Assembly (NCBI GenBank): GCA_026182355.1
Contig: JAPFBL010000001.1
Location: 62,001 to 126,000 of the forward strand
Direction of reading: 5' to 3'
Length of the DNA: 64,000 bases
Source of the DNA: Hermatobates lingyangjiaoensis
Lineage: Eukaryota > Arthropoda > Insecta > Hemiptera > Hermatobatidae
Numbering within the stretch: position 1 is the stretch's first letter; each line of letters begins with the position of its first letter. A program made the translations under genes and the position numbers. Under the pieces are notes generated by a model. The model made no database searches. It was not told where the DNA came from and worked only from the letters and a program-made list of their open reading frames with translations. Below, piece after piece: positions 25,287 through 37,645 of this stretch.

Positions 25287-27894
25287 CTGAAAAAGAAAAA
25301 AAAATGCATTAGTAATCAATAATAGAACCATTTATCTATTGCATATATTATCACTTAACTTTACATTAATAATCACTATATTAATTAAAACAAAAAAAAC
25401 TTTTTGTTATCATATCATAGCAAACGTCCATATAAAAATAACTAGATCTTCCATAACAAGACCATTTAAATTCTAAATATAAAAATATGAAAGAAAAACC
25501 AAATGTGAAATAATTCTTATTAAGTTGATTTTAAAAATTGTAATAAATATATAACATTGCAAGTAAAAAAAATATTGTACCTCTTAGTTTTTAGAATAAT
25601 TTTTAAATAAAAATTGTTGTGGGAGTCAATTAAATAATTTTTTTAAGAATTCTGAAAAATCATACTAAAATCTTTGAATTGATATTGAAGTTTAAAATGA
25701 AATTGGAAGTAAACCGGAGAATACAATTTAATAGAAAATACGTAAAAGTTTACTGAAACATATTTCAATTTTATAGTACCATGAGTATAAATAAAGTCAA
25801 TAAGTATATTTGTAAAAATTATGTTAAATCTCTAATACTTACTTCAATCATCAGCTTTCAACGTTTTGTTTTGACAAACTTAAAACTTATTATAAAAACT
25901 TTAATATGATTAAATCACTATTGAATGAAAATGTATTTTCATTATTATAGATGAACAAAATAAACCCATTTTCTTAACTAAAACGTTTGAAAAACGAACA
26001 ACCAATCTATCTTTTGTTATTAGAACAAACAAAATAAAGAAGCTAGATAAAAATCTTAGGAAATTAAAAAGTTACAACAAAAGGAATAGGAAATTAATGG
26101 TGATATTAAAATGTAAAATCCTTCCCTAAAAGAAAAAGTTGATTTAATTGTGAACAAAAGGTTTATTCTTTTAATATGAAATAGGAGGTTTGGTCCAGTT
26201 GTGTATATTAATGGACTTAGCCATTCTTTTTACCTACTCTTCTTTTTTCCAATAAGGTAATGGAAAAAAGAAAAATATTAATAAAATCGATGTGGATTAG
26301 TTCTAAGATAATATTCTAAGCAATACCATATGTTTAGGATTTAAGTATCATTAAAATTCATTAATTGGGCATTAATTGAGTTTAAATGAAACCAAAATTG
26401 AATTTTTGTCAAAATCATTTTTTTTTATTATTATTTTGTATATTTGGGATGAGTATAGCTCCTTAACCTTACTGAATTTCTTTGAATATTGTTGATACAT
26501 ACTAGGAACTTAGTGAATGTTATATTCAATCAATATAAGAACATGGTTTTGATATTCACATATATGGTTGGAATATGACATTAAAATGGTTGCTTGACAG
26601 TTTATATGACTTTGTTTCTCCTCTGTCTATAGTATTCTTCTGAGAATAGTGCTGACAAAACAGAACAACACGAGTGATCAGTATTTTTTTCCTATTGTAA
26701 TTTTTTTCTGTAATGGTAATTTACAAATTATTATTTGAAATTTAATAATCTGCTAGTAGTTGATGATTGTTTAGAAAATAAGTATGAGAACTTACTTAAG
26801 TCAGCAAATTATTAACTAGTAGATCCTTACATCAGCTATTAAGTAAAAATGCAATAAGGTAGGCTCAGTTCATTTTACACTACACTGTTTGTTACCTACA
26901 CTATTTAGTTTATCTACACTAATCAAAACTGCAGATTTTGAAGAATATTTGGCTTTATTAGTATCTTAGCTTAATTTATGTTACTAATGAGAGCTATTTT
27001 GGATTATTGAAGAGACAATTCAAATCGTTTTTTGAACGATTTACACCTTTTAGCTAAGAATTGGTAAGAAATTTTAAGCAATTGAAAATTGGTTTTGAAC
27101 AATTTAAGGAAGCTAATCTAACTTTTAAAATAAGAAAATGTATATTTGGGGGGGAAAGAAGTTGAATTTTGGGGATTTAGCATTTTCGAATATGACGTTT
27201 CCCCTGAAATGAGGAAAATAGCAGCCATCAATCATGTTTTAATACCAAACAATTTGTATTCACGAGGTCAGATCATTTGTGGAAACCTACAACATATTTT
27301 TTTCAATTCTATACAATTATGCAGAGATTTCAGGACCATTATGTTATCTTCACAGAGAGGATATTACTTTAAAGTGTCAAAAAACACAGCAAGATGATTT
27401 CGTGGACTGAATAATGGCTTGGATTCTGATCTGATTCTTGGATTGTATAAATCAGAGTAAACGAATTGAACTTTTTACGGGTAGTAGTTTTCTAAATTAC
27501 CTTTTCTGAGATTAAGAAATAAGTAGATAGGTTAAGAAGATGAAAATAAACCATGTTTTAGTTTACTTCGATAGCAAGAAAACAGCTCGTACTAGCAAAC
27601 TAAAATTAATAGCGATTGTTTGATCTATCAATCGTTTATGACAACTTTTATTGGACAGTAATTGTTTTACCATTGTTGAATTTTCACAAGTTATTAAACG
27701 GTTGTATGCGTGAATGTTAAGAGACCTCAGTACGCAGTTTGCTAATAGACAAATTTACTGGAAGAGTCTTACTACGGTATTAAACATTGCAGTGACTCTA
27801 AAATGGAACATGTTGATTTTCAGAGCAGAGGAATACCAAAGAAACATTCAATAATGTGACAGAAGCAACTAGAAAATTTAAAGTATAGCCTAGA

Positions 27895-28210
27895 GCAAGG
27901 GTCTTCTTGAACAAGAACCCCAGGGGGGTTGCGAAAGGGTTAAACGAGGGTCACGAAGTGTTTGAAATTGTTTATTTTTAAATAGAAAATAAAAGTCTAA
28001 ATTAAATAAATAATTTATTTATTATTAATGCGGCACAGCAATCTTATTAAAGTTACTATTGATCAAATTTATTTTAATTTTCCTTTTTCTATTTGTTGTT
28101 AATTTTATTTTTGTTCTCACTAAAGGTTCGCGAATAAATTTTGGCGTCAAAAATGGGTCACAAATGTAACAAATGTTGAAGATACTTGGCATAGGGTGTC
28201 GAAAGAAGAT
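27895..28210. repeat. Possible hAT-type MITE fragment
   Basis: Contains CAAGGGTCTTCTTGAACAAG, then GGGGGGTTGCGAAAGGGTTA and AGGGTCACGAAGTG, a word pattern often seen at hAT element ends. A matching second end was not established. Confidence 0.25.
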
Positions 28211-28410
28211 AAAATTCTTATGTTTTAAATAAGTGACAAGAAAACAATAAATTGAGATTTGTATCAAAAACTAAGATGGTCAAGATGACTACTTAGGGAA
28301 TGATGAGAAATTTAACTGACTAAATGACTAATTCTTCATTCAAATTGAATGATTCTTTATTCAAAAGTTATTTATGACACTTGAAATTTAAAAAATTAAA
28401 ATTATATGCA

Positions 28411-28500
28411 CATGGGAGGGAATGTAGAGGTATGAAGGAAGCAGCGGACAGGTTGGAAAAGATTTGAGTCAAACAATGAGCATAAAATATGCTCATCCAT
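28411..28500 (+). repeat. Duplicate fragment, possible non-LTR RNase H remnant
   Basis: CACATGGGAGGGAATGTAGA, then GAAGCAGCGGACAGGTTGGA and GAGTCAAACAATGA. One frame reads GMKEAADRLEKI, similar to the GNExADRLAK motif of RNase H in non-LTR retrotransposons; it is frame-broken. The same segment recurs at 29661. Confidence 0.35.
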
Positions 28501-29044
28501 TTAAATATCAACCAAAAAAGATAGAAGGTTGATACAGATAGAGCTGAAGAAAGAGATGTAAAGAAGGAATTGATCTTAAATACAGAAGATGAAATTAAAT
28601 TTTAAAGTGCAATCAACTACAGAATTGCCTAGTTGTAGCAAATTATTTTAATTTACGCACAGAAAAACAAAAAGTGAGAGAATGTGTTATAGTGAAGTTA
28701 TTCTGAAGTTGTCTTATTTTGTTTGTGTTGCCTTTTATTTTGGTCATATAGTTTGTTTTATATACATCACAATGAAGTTGTTTACTTTGACTAAATATAT
28801 AAGAACCTATATTATTTGAAACCTTAAAATAGGAATATTTACTCATAAATGTAAAAATTATTACAATAACGTTCATAAAAACAAGTTGACGTAGATTTAA
28901 TTGATTAGCAAGTTTAGTGAAGGTTTTTGATGTTAAAGATTTGTTGGTTGCTCGGACAATTCCTTTTTTTTATATTTAACAATAAGAATATATAAAATGT
29001 GCTATATAAAAACTTTAATGTAACTAAGTTAAATATTTGTATAC

Positions 29045-29115
29045 ATAAAAACTCAGGAGTGGCCTCCACTTCATTATAAGTAAACACAATGTCAATATCG
29101 TGTTGACAGCAATTG
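29045..29115 (+). repeat. Dispersed repeat family A, short copy
   Basis: CAGGAGTGGCCTCCACTTCA followed by TTATAAGTAAACACAATGTC. Only the first ~70 bp of the family are present. Confidence 0.6.
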
Positions 29116-29660
29116 AGATATTGTTTTTTTTTTAAATCTAGTCCTCGTGTAAGTGCAAAATGGATCATTCTATAATGTTATTTGCTGCTATCACATTAAA
29201 GTAATAAAAAAAATTGATAAAAATGTTATGAAAGTTATAGATAATCAAATTATGATTTCTCTTATTGTAGTTTTTTGTGTGTCAATTTTGTGAGTTATAT
29301 AACACACTTCAAATTATTTATCTAGAATTACTTTTTTTAAAAAAACTGCTGGCCATAGTTACATTAGAATCCTGCGCACTACAGTCAAATTAGACTTAAG
29401 ACAAGCCTTAATAACAAAACCTCATTGGGTATTCTGGGTCAAAATTGGAACTTTTTTGTAATAACTAGGATAATCCAGGCAAAGGTGCTCGTAAAGTTTT
29501 ATGTCCACTATATTTAAAAAAAAAAGTCAAAGATATACATTTATCAGGCAGTCTGTAGTAAAGTCACCTCAGATTTAATTAAAAATAAATTTCATCGTGT
29601 CTGATATCCATTCAGAATCTACTCGAGAAAAAATAAATAAACTCTCTAAAGGGTACCTAG

Positions 29661-29850
29661 ACACATGGGAGGGAATATAAGGGTATGAAGCAGCGAAGAG
29701 GTTGGAAATGATTGTAGTCAAACAATCCTTTTGTCGCCTAGTGGCGTATCGCCCATCTCCTAGCTTCCTTAAGGATTGGGTTATTGACTCGAAGCAGTTA
29801 AGAGGTAGCTATAGCAACCAGGTGTAATTTAATCTAAGGAGTTTGTTAAG
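29661..29850 (+). repeat. Second copy of the same fragment, longer
   Basis: CACATGGGAGGGAATATAAG then GAAGCAGCGAAGAGGTTGGA and TAGTCAAACAATCCTTTTGT. Beyond the shared part, one frame gives FCRLVAYRPSPSFLKDWVID, plausible as the C-terminal region of a decayed reverse-transcriptase ORF. Confidence 0.35.
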
Positions 29851-30462
29851 CTACAATTAAAATCCCAAGCAAAATTTACACCTTTTTGAGGGAGAGGAAA
29901 TCTTCGAACACATTACATGTGAATCTGAGGCAATTATCTTTAATACACTAATGATATTTTTCAAATAATAATAATAGCATGCCGCATTATTTTACAACAA
30001 ATATTATAATTTGGTTACACACTGATAAAATAGGGATAACAATATTCAAACAAATTAAATTTATTATCCATAAGTTTGATAATACTTTTACGCAGAATTT
30101 GATATTACGTCTACTAGATAACTGCGTTTCAATAAAGCCAAACTTAATAGATTGCCACCAGTATGACATTGTTTAATTATTGTAAAGGTCAATGGAAGCC
30201 ACTACAGATATTTTTCATTTTAAGTCCAAAATATAGAATATAATTTTTAATAAATCACTAAAATTAGAAAACTACAGAAACTATGAATATATAATAAAAA
30301 TAAAATAAATGAAAATAATTTTTGGGATGATATAAATTCCTGTTCTTCTTCACAGTATTTCCACGTTTTGTCCTTCAAATAAATAAAAGGAAAGGCAGAT
30401 ACAGTAGTTTTATAATAAATTCAATAATTTATCTTATATTAAAATACGTGTTAAAAAATCTA

Positions 30463-30560
30463 GAGGGCCTACACCAAACATTACAATAAGTAAACTTGGT
30501 ATTAAACTCATCGACAATCAATTGATTTTTATTTTTTTTTTTAATGTTACTATCTTATAC
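30463..30560 (+). repeat. Dispersed repeat family A, short copy
   Basis: TCTAGAGGGCCTACACCAAA then ACAATAAGTAAACTTGGTAT. Truncated after about 100 bp. Confidence 0.6.
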
Positions 30561-30683
30561 ATGTAAATTAAACTCATAGATAATTATGATATCATTTCTT
30601 TAAATATGACAATAATCATTTCACAATCACTAAGAGACCTGAAATCATTGATCAATCTGGATTTGTGAGCACCTCCAGCATAA

Positions 30684-31014
30684 GTTAGGTTAGGTTAGGT
30701 TGCAGTGGCAGTTCCCACAAGGGAACACACGTAGGCCAAGCATTGGCCCTTTGTGATACCACACAATGAAGATTGATTCTCTACAGTGGGAGTCCTAAAT
30801 TTTGCCTAACTCAAATGTATTTAGAGTAGGGATCTTTAACGAGTACCTGACATCGTACAGGCTCGGGACCGACGGTTTAACGTTCTTCTCCGAGGGACGA
30901 CGTGCTCAGATTTATTCACCTCCCGCATGAATAAATCGAGGGCCAGGTGAGGATTGAACCCCGGTCCTATCAGTTCAGAGGTGAGCACGTAACCACTGAG
31001 CTAGCCTGGCCCCT
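30684..31014 (-). mobile_element. Complete tRNA-derived SINE with telomere-like tail
   Basis: Read on the minus strand, it starts with GGGGCCAGGCTAGCTCAGTG: the Pol III A box TAGCTCAGTGGT (complement of 30991-31002) and B box GGGGTTCAATCC (30951-30962) come from a tRNA. A roughly 230-bp body follows, and the tail is CAACCTAACCTAACCTAAC. Both sides carry the 13-bp duplication ACCTCCAGCATAA (30671-30683 and 31015-31027), showing a target-primed insertion. Three other fragments of the family are in the window (4436, 19050, 58326). The tail unit is the complement of TTAGG, the insect telomere repeat. Confidence 0.92.
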
Positions 31015-31029
31015 ACCTCCAGCATAACT

Positions 31030-33070
31030 TTGTCTTATTGCAGTTTTCAAATCCAACATATGTTTTAAGTTCTCAAAATTTCATAATTGTTCCTAAAGAA
31101 CTAACTGACATTTTGTTAGTTTTAGGAACGAATCGCTAAAAAAAAACTCTATCTTTTCAAGGTAGGGCATATGCTCAAAAACAACTACAAGATGGTTGTT
31201 TTATGATTATTTTTATTGTTATAATAATTTTCTTCAAATAAATTCTTCTTATTTTTTCAAAATTTTTTTCTTATATATTATAAGACAAATTATGATTGAC
31301 TGGATTTTGTTAAAAACTGTTTAAGACAGTGTAAAGAAATCCAAAGATGTAAATTAATATCTCAAGTTGGCATTCAGTGATTAGAGCTATACTGCTCTTT
31401 TTAGTGCTCAGAATTTCTTGGAATATTTTTTTAAATGACTAATTTAACGTCAATTGTTTTTACAATATATATCTTTTCTGCAGTCAGCTGTTTATTGTTA
31501 AAAAAAAAATTCTGAAATTACATAATGTACCACAACATCGAGTTCATTCACTTAATTTTGACCAAATTGGAATGAGTTTGTCGTTTTAAAACCTACTTTT
31601 TTGGGTATAATTTCATTATATAATATGTGTATCAGTGTGTATTGTATTGTGCTAACAGACTTCCAGAATCCATCATAAATCAAATAATATTCATTTATTG
31701 CAATACTTGATCTTTCCAATCATGGAAAAATGCTGAACATTACTTCAATAAATACTATCAATAATTTAATAAATTATAAACTTTTCATCACTCTGGAGTT
31801 TGCAGTTTAGAAAAAGAAAATTAGGGCTAAAAACATATTTTGGAAGTTATTATCTAAAAATAGTAAGGCATATCATATATTGTAATACCCATTTTTATGA
31901 AATCTATTAATAGTTTAGTGTTGGTTATAGTATACCAACAATTTTTTGATACCCACCCATAAGTACACATATTTCGTTAAAAAAAAACTTAATAAGACTT
32001 TGGGTATTTCAAATGTGTAAATCCGTCAACATTTTTACAGTATTTTTTCATGATTACTTTACTATACTTATTATAAAAGACTATCATTAACTGGTATTTG
32101 TAAGCTTTAATTGTGATTGCTATTATAATGATTGATTATTTGATAAATAATGATAGAAGTGGTTTTGCTTCAGACTAGGTGAAATTGAATCTTGCTTCAG
32201 ATGTGACGCATTTGAGGGCTGAGTATGATCTACTTGACAATTGTGTGCAGAGCCCACGCACAATCTACTATTGGCCTTCATCAATTAGTCTCCATTGTCT
32301 ATTCAATATCGCATTGTAAAAACACTACATAGTCTACAAGTCATATATATTCAGCCATATAAGCATAATTGATTAACGAACTAGTTATTTAGTTATATAA
32401 TTCAAGCAGAGTCAGCTGAAAAATCATTATTTTATAGGAAATAAGTTAATGTGATTCCATATCATTCAGAACTGTCAGATTCAGTTTAATGCAGTAGGGC
32501 CATCAATCAAGTATCACTTTTAATGCATCATTTCTGACTACGTTAATATATTCTAATAGCTTTTTACTTCTTTTTTTAAAATAATATTTTAAAAATTGTT
32601 GCTAAAATGCAATTATTATTCAAACATTATGTTCCCTATCCTTATTAATATCCTATTGAATATAATGAACAGGAAGACGTCAACAAATTTTAACTCACTT
32701 AATGGATGCTTCTCAATTTTTTTTCATTTTTTCTGAGTTCAATACGCTAACATTAAATATATCGAATAATGAAAGGCAATATTTTTAAATTAGAAATAAT
32801 GATACTAGAATTAAATCAATTACAAATGTATTGTATTAATATTCTAATTAATGTTCTAACGTTCTACTTAAATATTTTAATGTAATGTTTAACAGGAATA
32901 GCATGAAAATAAATATCAAATTCTAATTATGTATGATATGAATTTTATCTAATATAATTTAGTTTAAATTTGTTATAGCTAATAAATATATAATTGTTTA
33001 AAGTAAGCCCAGGTAGAGAAAAATAAATATTTAAATTTCAGTTTAAAAGGTCATCATATGATTTAATAAC
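31030..33070. other. ARMC2 intron 4, no gene seen
   Basis: AT-rich intronic sequence with nothing recognised. Confidence 0.5.
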
Positions 33071-33071
33071 A

Positions 33072-33278
33072 TAGAATTAGTAGTAATACTGTTCGTCATA
33101 CCTCGTAAATTCTCAGGAAAGCTCGACCGGTTTCGGGTCCGTCCGGATCCCATCTTCAAGAACAACTAACTGACTCATGGTCAGAGCTCTTGAAGATGGG
33201 ATCCGGACGGACCCGAAACCGGTCGAGCTTTTCTGAGACTTTACGAGGTATGACGGACAGTATTACTACTAATTCTAA
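33072..33278. repeat. Foldback element, GC-rich arms, twin of 43573
   Basis: The arms start TAGAATTAGTAGTAATACTG and are inverse copies with a few mismatches. Inner arm: AGCTCGACCGGTTTCGGGTC on the left. The plus-strand right arm has CTTGAAGATGGGATCCGGAC then GGACCCGAAACC: a CTGAAGA-like box, a GC-rich stem (GGGATCC...GGACCC) and GAAAC. It is followed by CTAACCTCAGTGGAACTAAC, also present in inverse order next to the twin. Confidence 0.92.
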
Positions 33279-33407
33279 TATTACTAACCTCAGTGGAACT
33301 AACCCATTAACTACATTTAATAACTTATTATTATTATTTTGAAAATATACTATAACTAGTAACTAAATAACAATTAAGGATTTAGTTTAAGTGAGGTTCT
33401 ATAATAC

Positions 33408-33791
33408 CTGTTTGTTGTAAGTTGTCTAGACTGTTTAAGAGCCGTTTTATGGATGAGTCGTATTCTTTTTTCGGTTTTTTGTTGCAGTTTGTATTTTCGG
33501 TCACATTCTGTTTCTTGACAAATGGTTCTAGAATGAGGATGTCGGGCTTGGACTCTTCATCAGTCTCTTGGATTACAGTACTGGGGAAACTCTTGGAGGG
33601 TCCGTGCGATCTGAAGTGAGCATACAACTGGCCAGCTGTTAGACGTTTCCTCTCCCCAGAGCCCCAGTACTTTTTGATTTTGGGAAAGGGTTCTGCCAGC
33701 AGCACTCTGTCTTCTGGGCTACTGTGAGTCTTCCTTCCTCCACTTTCTTCTTTAAGCTCCTCCACATGTTCTATTTCAACCTCTTCAGGAA
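33408..33791 (-). CDS. ARMC2: ARMC2 coding exon 4, charged linker
   Basis: The largest exon, residues about 121-248. It encodes a Glu-rich start (PEEVEIEHVEELKEE), then PKIKKYWGSGERKRLTAGQL, a Lys/Asn-rich part, and KRLLNSLDNLQQT at the end. No folded domain is recognised; it looks like the disordered region between the conserved N-terminus and the armadillo repeats. The acceptor is ATTTAG at 33792-33797; the donor is CAG/GTATTA at 33407. Both sides are phase 1. A hairpin-type mobile element begins only 46 bp upstream of the acceptor (33837), close to where the branch point should be. The plus-strand open frame here is a shadow. Confidence 0.88.
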
Positions 33792-33836
33792 CTAAATACA
33801 CCAATAATACTAAATATACTATTATCATGTTGTAGC

Positions 33837-34330
33837 GTAAAAGGCTAATGAAATGGTCTCCACATACAAAAAATTAATCGTATAAACAACGCGTTTCGAA
33901 CACGTAGTGTTCTTCTTCAGACATTAACTAAAAAATACAATGTCATCAGAGAGTTATTTATCGTACAAAGTAAACATAGTACAAAACAAAAATAACATAA
34001 AATAAAATAAGGAAGAGAGAACGAACGAACGAAGCGTCTGTGGTACAATTGACTGGCAATATGATGGATGTGGGTGAGGGTATGGTGTGTATATCTGTTT
34101 CATATTGGAAGGCAGGTACATTTCTTTATTTTGTTTCCCTAAAGGTTAGGCTGGTCCTTTACATTTCTCTAAGACTAAGTTTAGGAAACATATAAAAAAT
34201 ATAACACAGAGAACTACAACGAAACACAAACAACAAATATAAGAACAAAGAGAAAAAGAACTTTTTTTTATATATAAATAAATTTAGAAAAGTATAAGTA
34301 AATGTGGAGACCATTTCATTAGCATTTTAC
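33837..34330. mobile_element. 494-bp element with 29-bp terminal inverted repeats
   Basis: The ends 33837-33865 (GTAAAAGGCTAATGAAATGG...) and 34302-34330 are inverse with one mismatch. The interior is single copy, with (AACG)n near 34021. The minus strand at 33894-33920 carries CTGAAGAAGAACACTACGTG then TTCGAAACGCG, the same core as the hairpin at 22981. The outer right flank GGAGTAAATACCACATAATA is also shared with 22981. It starts 46 bp upstream of ARMC2 exon 4. Confidence 0.85.
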
Positions 34331-35894
34331 CCTACAAGGAGTAAATACCACATAATAACTGATTGCACTATAACGTTTATTGCTATCAAAACCTAATACA
34401 TATATTGGCATTGTTCTTACTTTGATTATGGTCAATATTATTGACAAAGAATACAATTTACATTTCTTTATTTTTTAATGATCCAAAATATTAATGTGAG
34501 CAACATTTGTTTTGATATTAAAAAAAAAAGCAACCATATGCACACCTAACTAAATATTCAGCAAGTTAATGAATACCATAAAGTTGTTTATATTCAATTT
34601 AAGTCAGACCAATTGAAATATACAAGCGTTAGCATTATTATTTCATTATATTTAAGATATATTTAGGTTAAGATATATTATTATTATTATTAAGTTAAGA
34701 TATATTTAATTACATTAATATTAGAATAAGTTTAATAATTTAACATCAGTTAGTTTTGATTTTTGGCTTAAATGCACTGAGACTACTGAAGCATTCATTT
34801 GTTTGTTGTATAAGGATTAGTTTAAAATTAGAGGATTTTAAACAGTGAAGGAGAAGCTATTATTCACTTTAAATGCTTATTTATCCACATGGTGGTTTTT
34901 TGAAGCAAATGGTCTAAGTTTAAAAGTCATCTGAGGGTATAACAGCTATATTCACATTTAAGTCTTCAACAATTGGTTTACTACGCCATTCCCATTGGAA
35001 CGATAATTAACTCTGCGGACTTCTCTGAAAGAACTTGGAGGATTTCATTTAATTTAGATCACAAGAGCCTTTGAAAGTACTTTCAACAAGTATTATACGC
35101 CAAGATTGTCTGATTAATTGTAGCTTCAAAGCTACTGATTGAGAATGTTTAATTTGAACGTCGAATATTCAGTTATATAACCGACTTCAACAGAAAGTAA
35201 TAATGAAGTTCAAAGTTTTTAATTCACTAATAAGAGAAAATTAATCATTATTTTTAGTATTTCATATTTTAAAAGTAATATCATTAATAATAAGCAATGA
35301 ATCTCATAGATTTTTAACTTTCAACTAGTGGACACATGGTTATGAGCACTAAATAACTTGTGGTAATCTCTAGCAAATAAAGCTTTAATTTTAATAAGTA
35401 CTTTAAAACACAGGGAAAACAGTTCAACATAACCTTTCTGTATTTCGATTAAAAATTCATAATTTCAATTACATTTATCTTCATTGAATATTATGTACAC
35501 GACATGCTTGTTTATATAATTATCTGCCCCAAATCTGTAAGACACTATAATTTAAAACCAAAACAAATTTTTGAGATCTATGGAAGTATTGTTTTTTTTT
35601 CTAATTATTTTTTTACATTTCTTTAAGGTAAAACCTGTGAACTGCAGAAACCTTATAAAAAAATATATATACTAAATGAATATAATATTTAGCAAGATAG
35701 ATAAAACATCAGCTATTTTTGACGAAAATAATATAAAAAAATTGTTTGTAGAAGTTAAAATAATAATAGTACGTGGTTGCATTCTAATATACTTAGCATA
35801 CATAAAGTATTATTTCTATAACTGTTTTCTATTTGTACTGTGAATATAATAATTCAAACACAAAAGTGCTGTAGACCCTTGCTTGTACAAATTC

Positions 35895-35935
35895 AGAAAA
35901 TGTTTCGCTATATTTGTATAGCATCATCAGGGCTG
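35895..35935 (-). ncRNA. Hammerhead-like core motif (solo)
   Basis: Minus strand: CTGATGATGCTATACAAATA then TAGCGAAACATTTTC. GCTATA and TATAGC pair to form a stem between CTGATGA and GAAA, the arrangement of hammerhead stem II. Stems I and III were not established, so activity is unproven. A second CTGATGATG occurs on the plus strand at 36064. Confidence 0.45.
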
Positions 35936-36039
35936 TAAAAATGTAAGGTATACGTTAACAGATAATTACAAAGAGAGCAAGAAAGAACATATAATTCTTA
36001 ATTTTAGTTGACTGCATCTAACACACTTTAAAAGTTGTA

Positions 36040-36260
36040 CAAAAAGGTTTCTACAAGTTGTACCTGATGATGATTTACAATTATTGTATACCAAAACCAC
36101 TGTCTACGTAAAGTTCGGTTCGTGTTTTGACCAACCTTCAAGAATTTTTGCTTCTTGTAGTTATTCCTGAATTTTTTGTGGAATAACAGGTGAAAAACAC
36201 GTTTTCTTCACGAAAAACTGGTGAAGAAAATGACATGAGTAAAATATGGTCAATTATTTA
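36040..36260 (-). repeat. Penelope-derived fragment related to 18050
   Basis: The minus strand contains CATGTCATTTTCTTCACCAG then TTTTTCGTGAAGAAAA, closely related to the loop of the hairpin at 18050. It is followed by (TA)n at about 36264. No long open frame. Confidence 0.5.
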
Positions 36261-36314
36261 ACTATATATATATACCACAATTAAAAGAAACGGTCCAGCG
36301 GACTTTTTTAAATA

Positions 36315-36427
36315 AAATAAATTCAAAACAAAGGAAACATACGGAAAGACACAGACATAACTCACATCGATATTTCGATGTGAGTTATGTCTGTGTCTTT
36401 CTGTACGTTTCCTTCGTTTTGAATTTA

Positions 36428-36429
<2 letters not shown>
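36315..36429. repeat. Foldback element, near-perfect hairpin
   Basis: The arms run from AAATAAATTCAAAACAAAGG to the inverse ending GAATTTATT, with a centre ACATCGATATTTCGATGT and few mismatches. The inner part ACATCGATATTTCG is related to the motif side of the 18524 palindrome. A (TA)n tract of about 35 bp follows directly. Confidence 0.88.
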
Positions 36430-36469
<40 letters not shown>

Positions 36470-36494
36470 TTATTGGTATATATTATATATTATT

Positions 36495-36600
36495 GGTATA
36501 AATAGGCAGCAGATCCTCTTTCAAACAGATATCATTAAAATTAACCGCAGTCTCGGCATTCACGATCTTAAAACTGAGAGATTCGATCCTACGAACTGAC
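36495..36600 (-). pseudogene. Penelope-like ORF, N-terminal fragment
   Basis: Minus-strand reading SFKIVNAETAVNFNDICLKE then DLLPIYTN, directly before the TA-rich tract at 36431-36495. Same motif as at 18112 and 44700. The open frame upstream continues (SMTSHLANSFSS-type sequence) without recognised features. Confidence 0.6.
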
Positions 36601-37079
36601 CTCCTGCTAACAGGATTCAACTGGAAAAGGAGTTGGCCAAGTGACATGTTAAACAAAATTGATGAGATAGTCAATGGTACTAATAGATTAAATGGATTAG
36701 TAAAGGTTCATATAAAGAGAAGATAAAAGGTCAATAAAGAACAAGAAACAATGCGGTTAGGATAAAAGAGTTGAAAGGTTAATAGTATGACTGGATTAAT
36801 AGGTAACAAATAGACTAAGAATATTAAAGTAAATGAAGGATAAAAGATTATTAAAGGACAAGAAAATATATTAAAATAAGAGAGTTGAATGAATGTAAGA
36901 ATTAATTGGGAAGGTATAGTTAGAAATAAAGAAAAGTACAATAAAGATAAGAATAAAAGAGTTAAAATGTCAATAGTGTAAATAGATTAATAGATAGAAT
37001 AGGATTATAGAAAGAGGATTATAGAATAAGATATATATAGACTTTTTCGATGAAAATACGATCCGAAATGGACAAATAC

Positions 37080-37330
37080 AGTTCAATGTACTTAAAGAAA
37101 CATAGAGAAATTAAAAACACAAACTGACATTCTCTAATTTTTGGTTGAACCGTCTTCGGGAGAGATAAGAGAGGGAAACCAAGCGCACTGGTACAGAGAC
37201 GGTTGGAGACCTCTCTGTACCAGTGCGCTTGGTTTCCCTCTCTTATCTCTCCTGAAGACGGTTCAGCCGAAAATTAGAGAATGTCAGTTTGTGTTTTTAA
37301 TTTCTCTATGTTTCTTTATGTACATTGAAC

Positions 37331-37331
<1 letters not shown>
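37080..37331. repeat. Foldback element, ~118-bp arms
   Basis: The left arm 37080-37198 starts AGTTCAATGTACTTAAAGAA; the right arm 37214-37331 is its inverse with few mismatches. The centre is about 15 bp. The plus-strand right arm has CTGAAGACGGTTCAGCCGAA followed by AATTAGAG: CGGTTCAGCCG is a tight stem between CTGAAGA and GAAA. Outside left, GATGAAAATACGATCCGAAA and then TA-rich sequence; outside right, (TA)n of about 80 bp. A longer open frame here is only arm sequence. Confidence 0.92.
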
Positions 37332-37365
<34 letters not shown>

Positions 37366-37374
37366 TAATTATAT

Positions 37375-37414
<40 letters not shown>
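37332..37414. repeat. (TA)n tract
   Basis: About 80 bp of TA with small interruptions, bounding the foldback element on the right. Confidence 0.85.
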
Positions 37415-37416
<2 letters not shown>

Positions 37417-37645
37417 ATATATCCTAAAAAAATCTAGTCAAGCAACAAATCATTATAAAAAACATTAAAGATTTTTCTTCTGTTCTGTTTCACGTTTCGA
37501 TAGTTCGATAGTTTCATGTATGTGCATAAAGGGAAATTATGACTGGTATTACTGTTTTCTTATTACCATGCAAAAATGAATAGTAACAGTTTTTAACATA
37601 AAAAAAAACGAATCTTATCATAAAGGAAAAGCTATATTTTCTCAC

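Noticed and set aside
27146..27397. 83-codon plus-strand open frame
   Set aside because: No family resemblance, no splice or codon support, and the first codon region lies in low-complexity sequence.
30940..31014. Stand-alone tRNA gene on the minus strand
   Set aside because: A and B boxes are present, but the sequence continues into a SINE body and tail flanked by a 13-bp target duplication.
33422..33619. 65-codon plus-strand open frame
   Set aside because: It is antisense to ARMC2 exon 4, which has splice and phase support.
37141..37368. 75-codon open frame on the plus strand
   Set aside because: It covers both arms of a palindrome and a (TA)n tract, so it is repeat sequence and not a gene.
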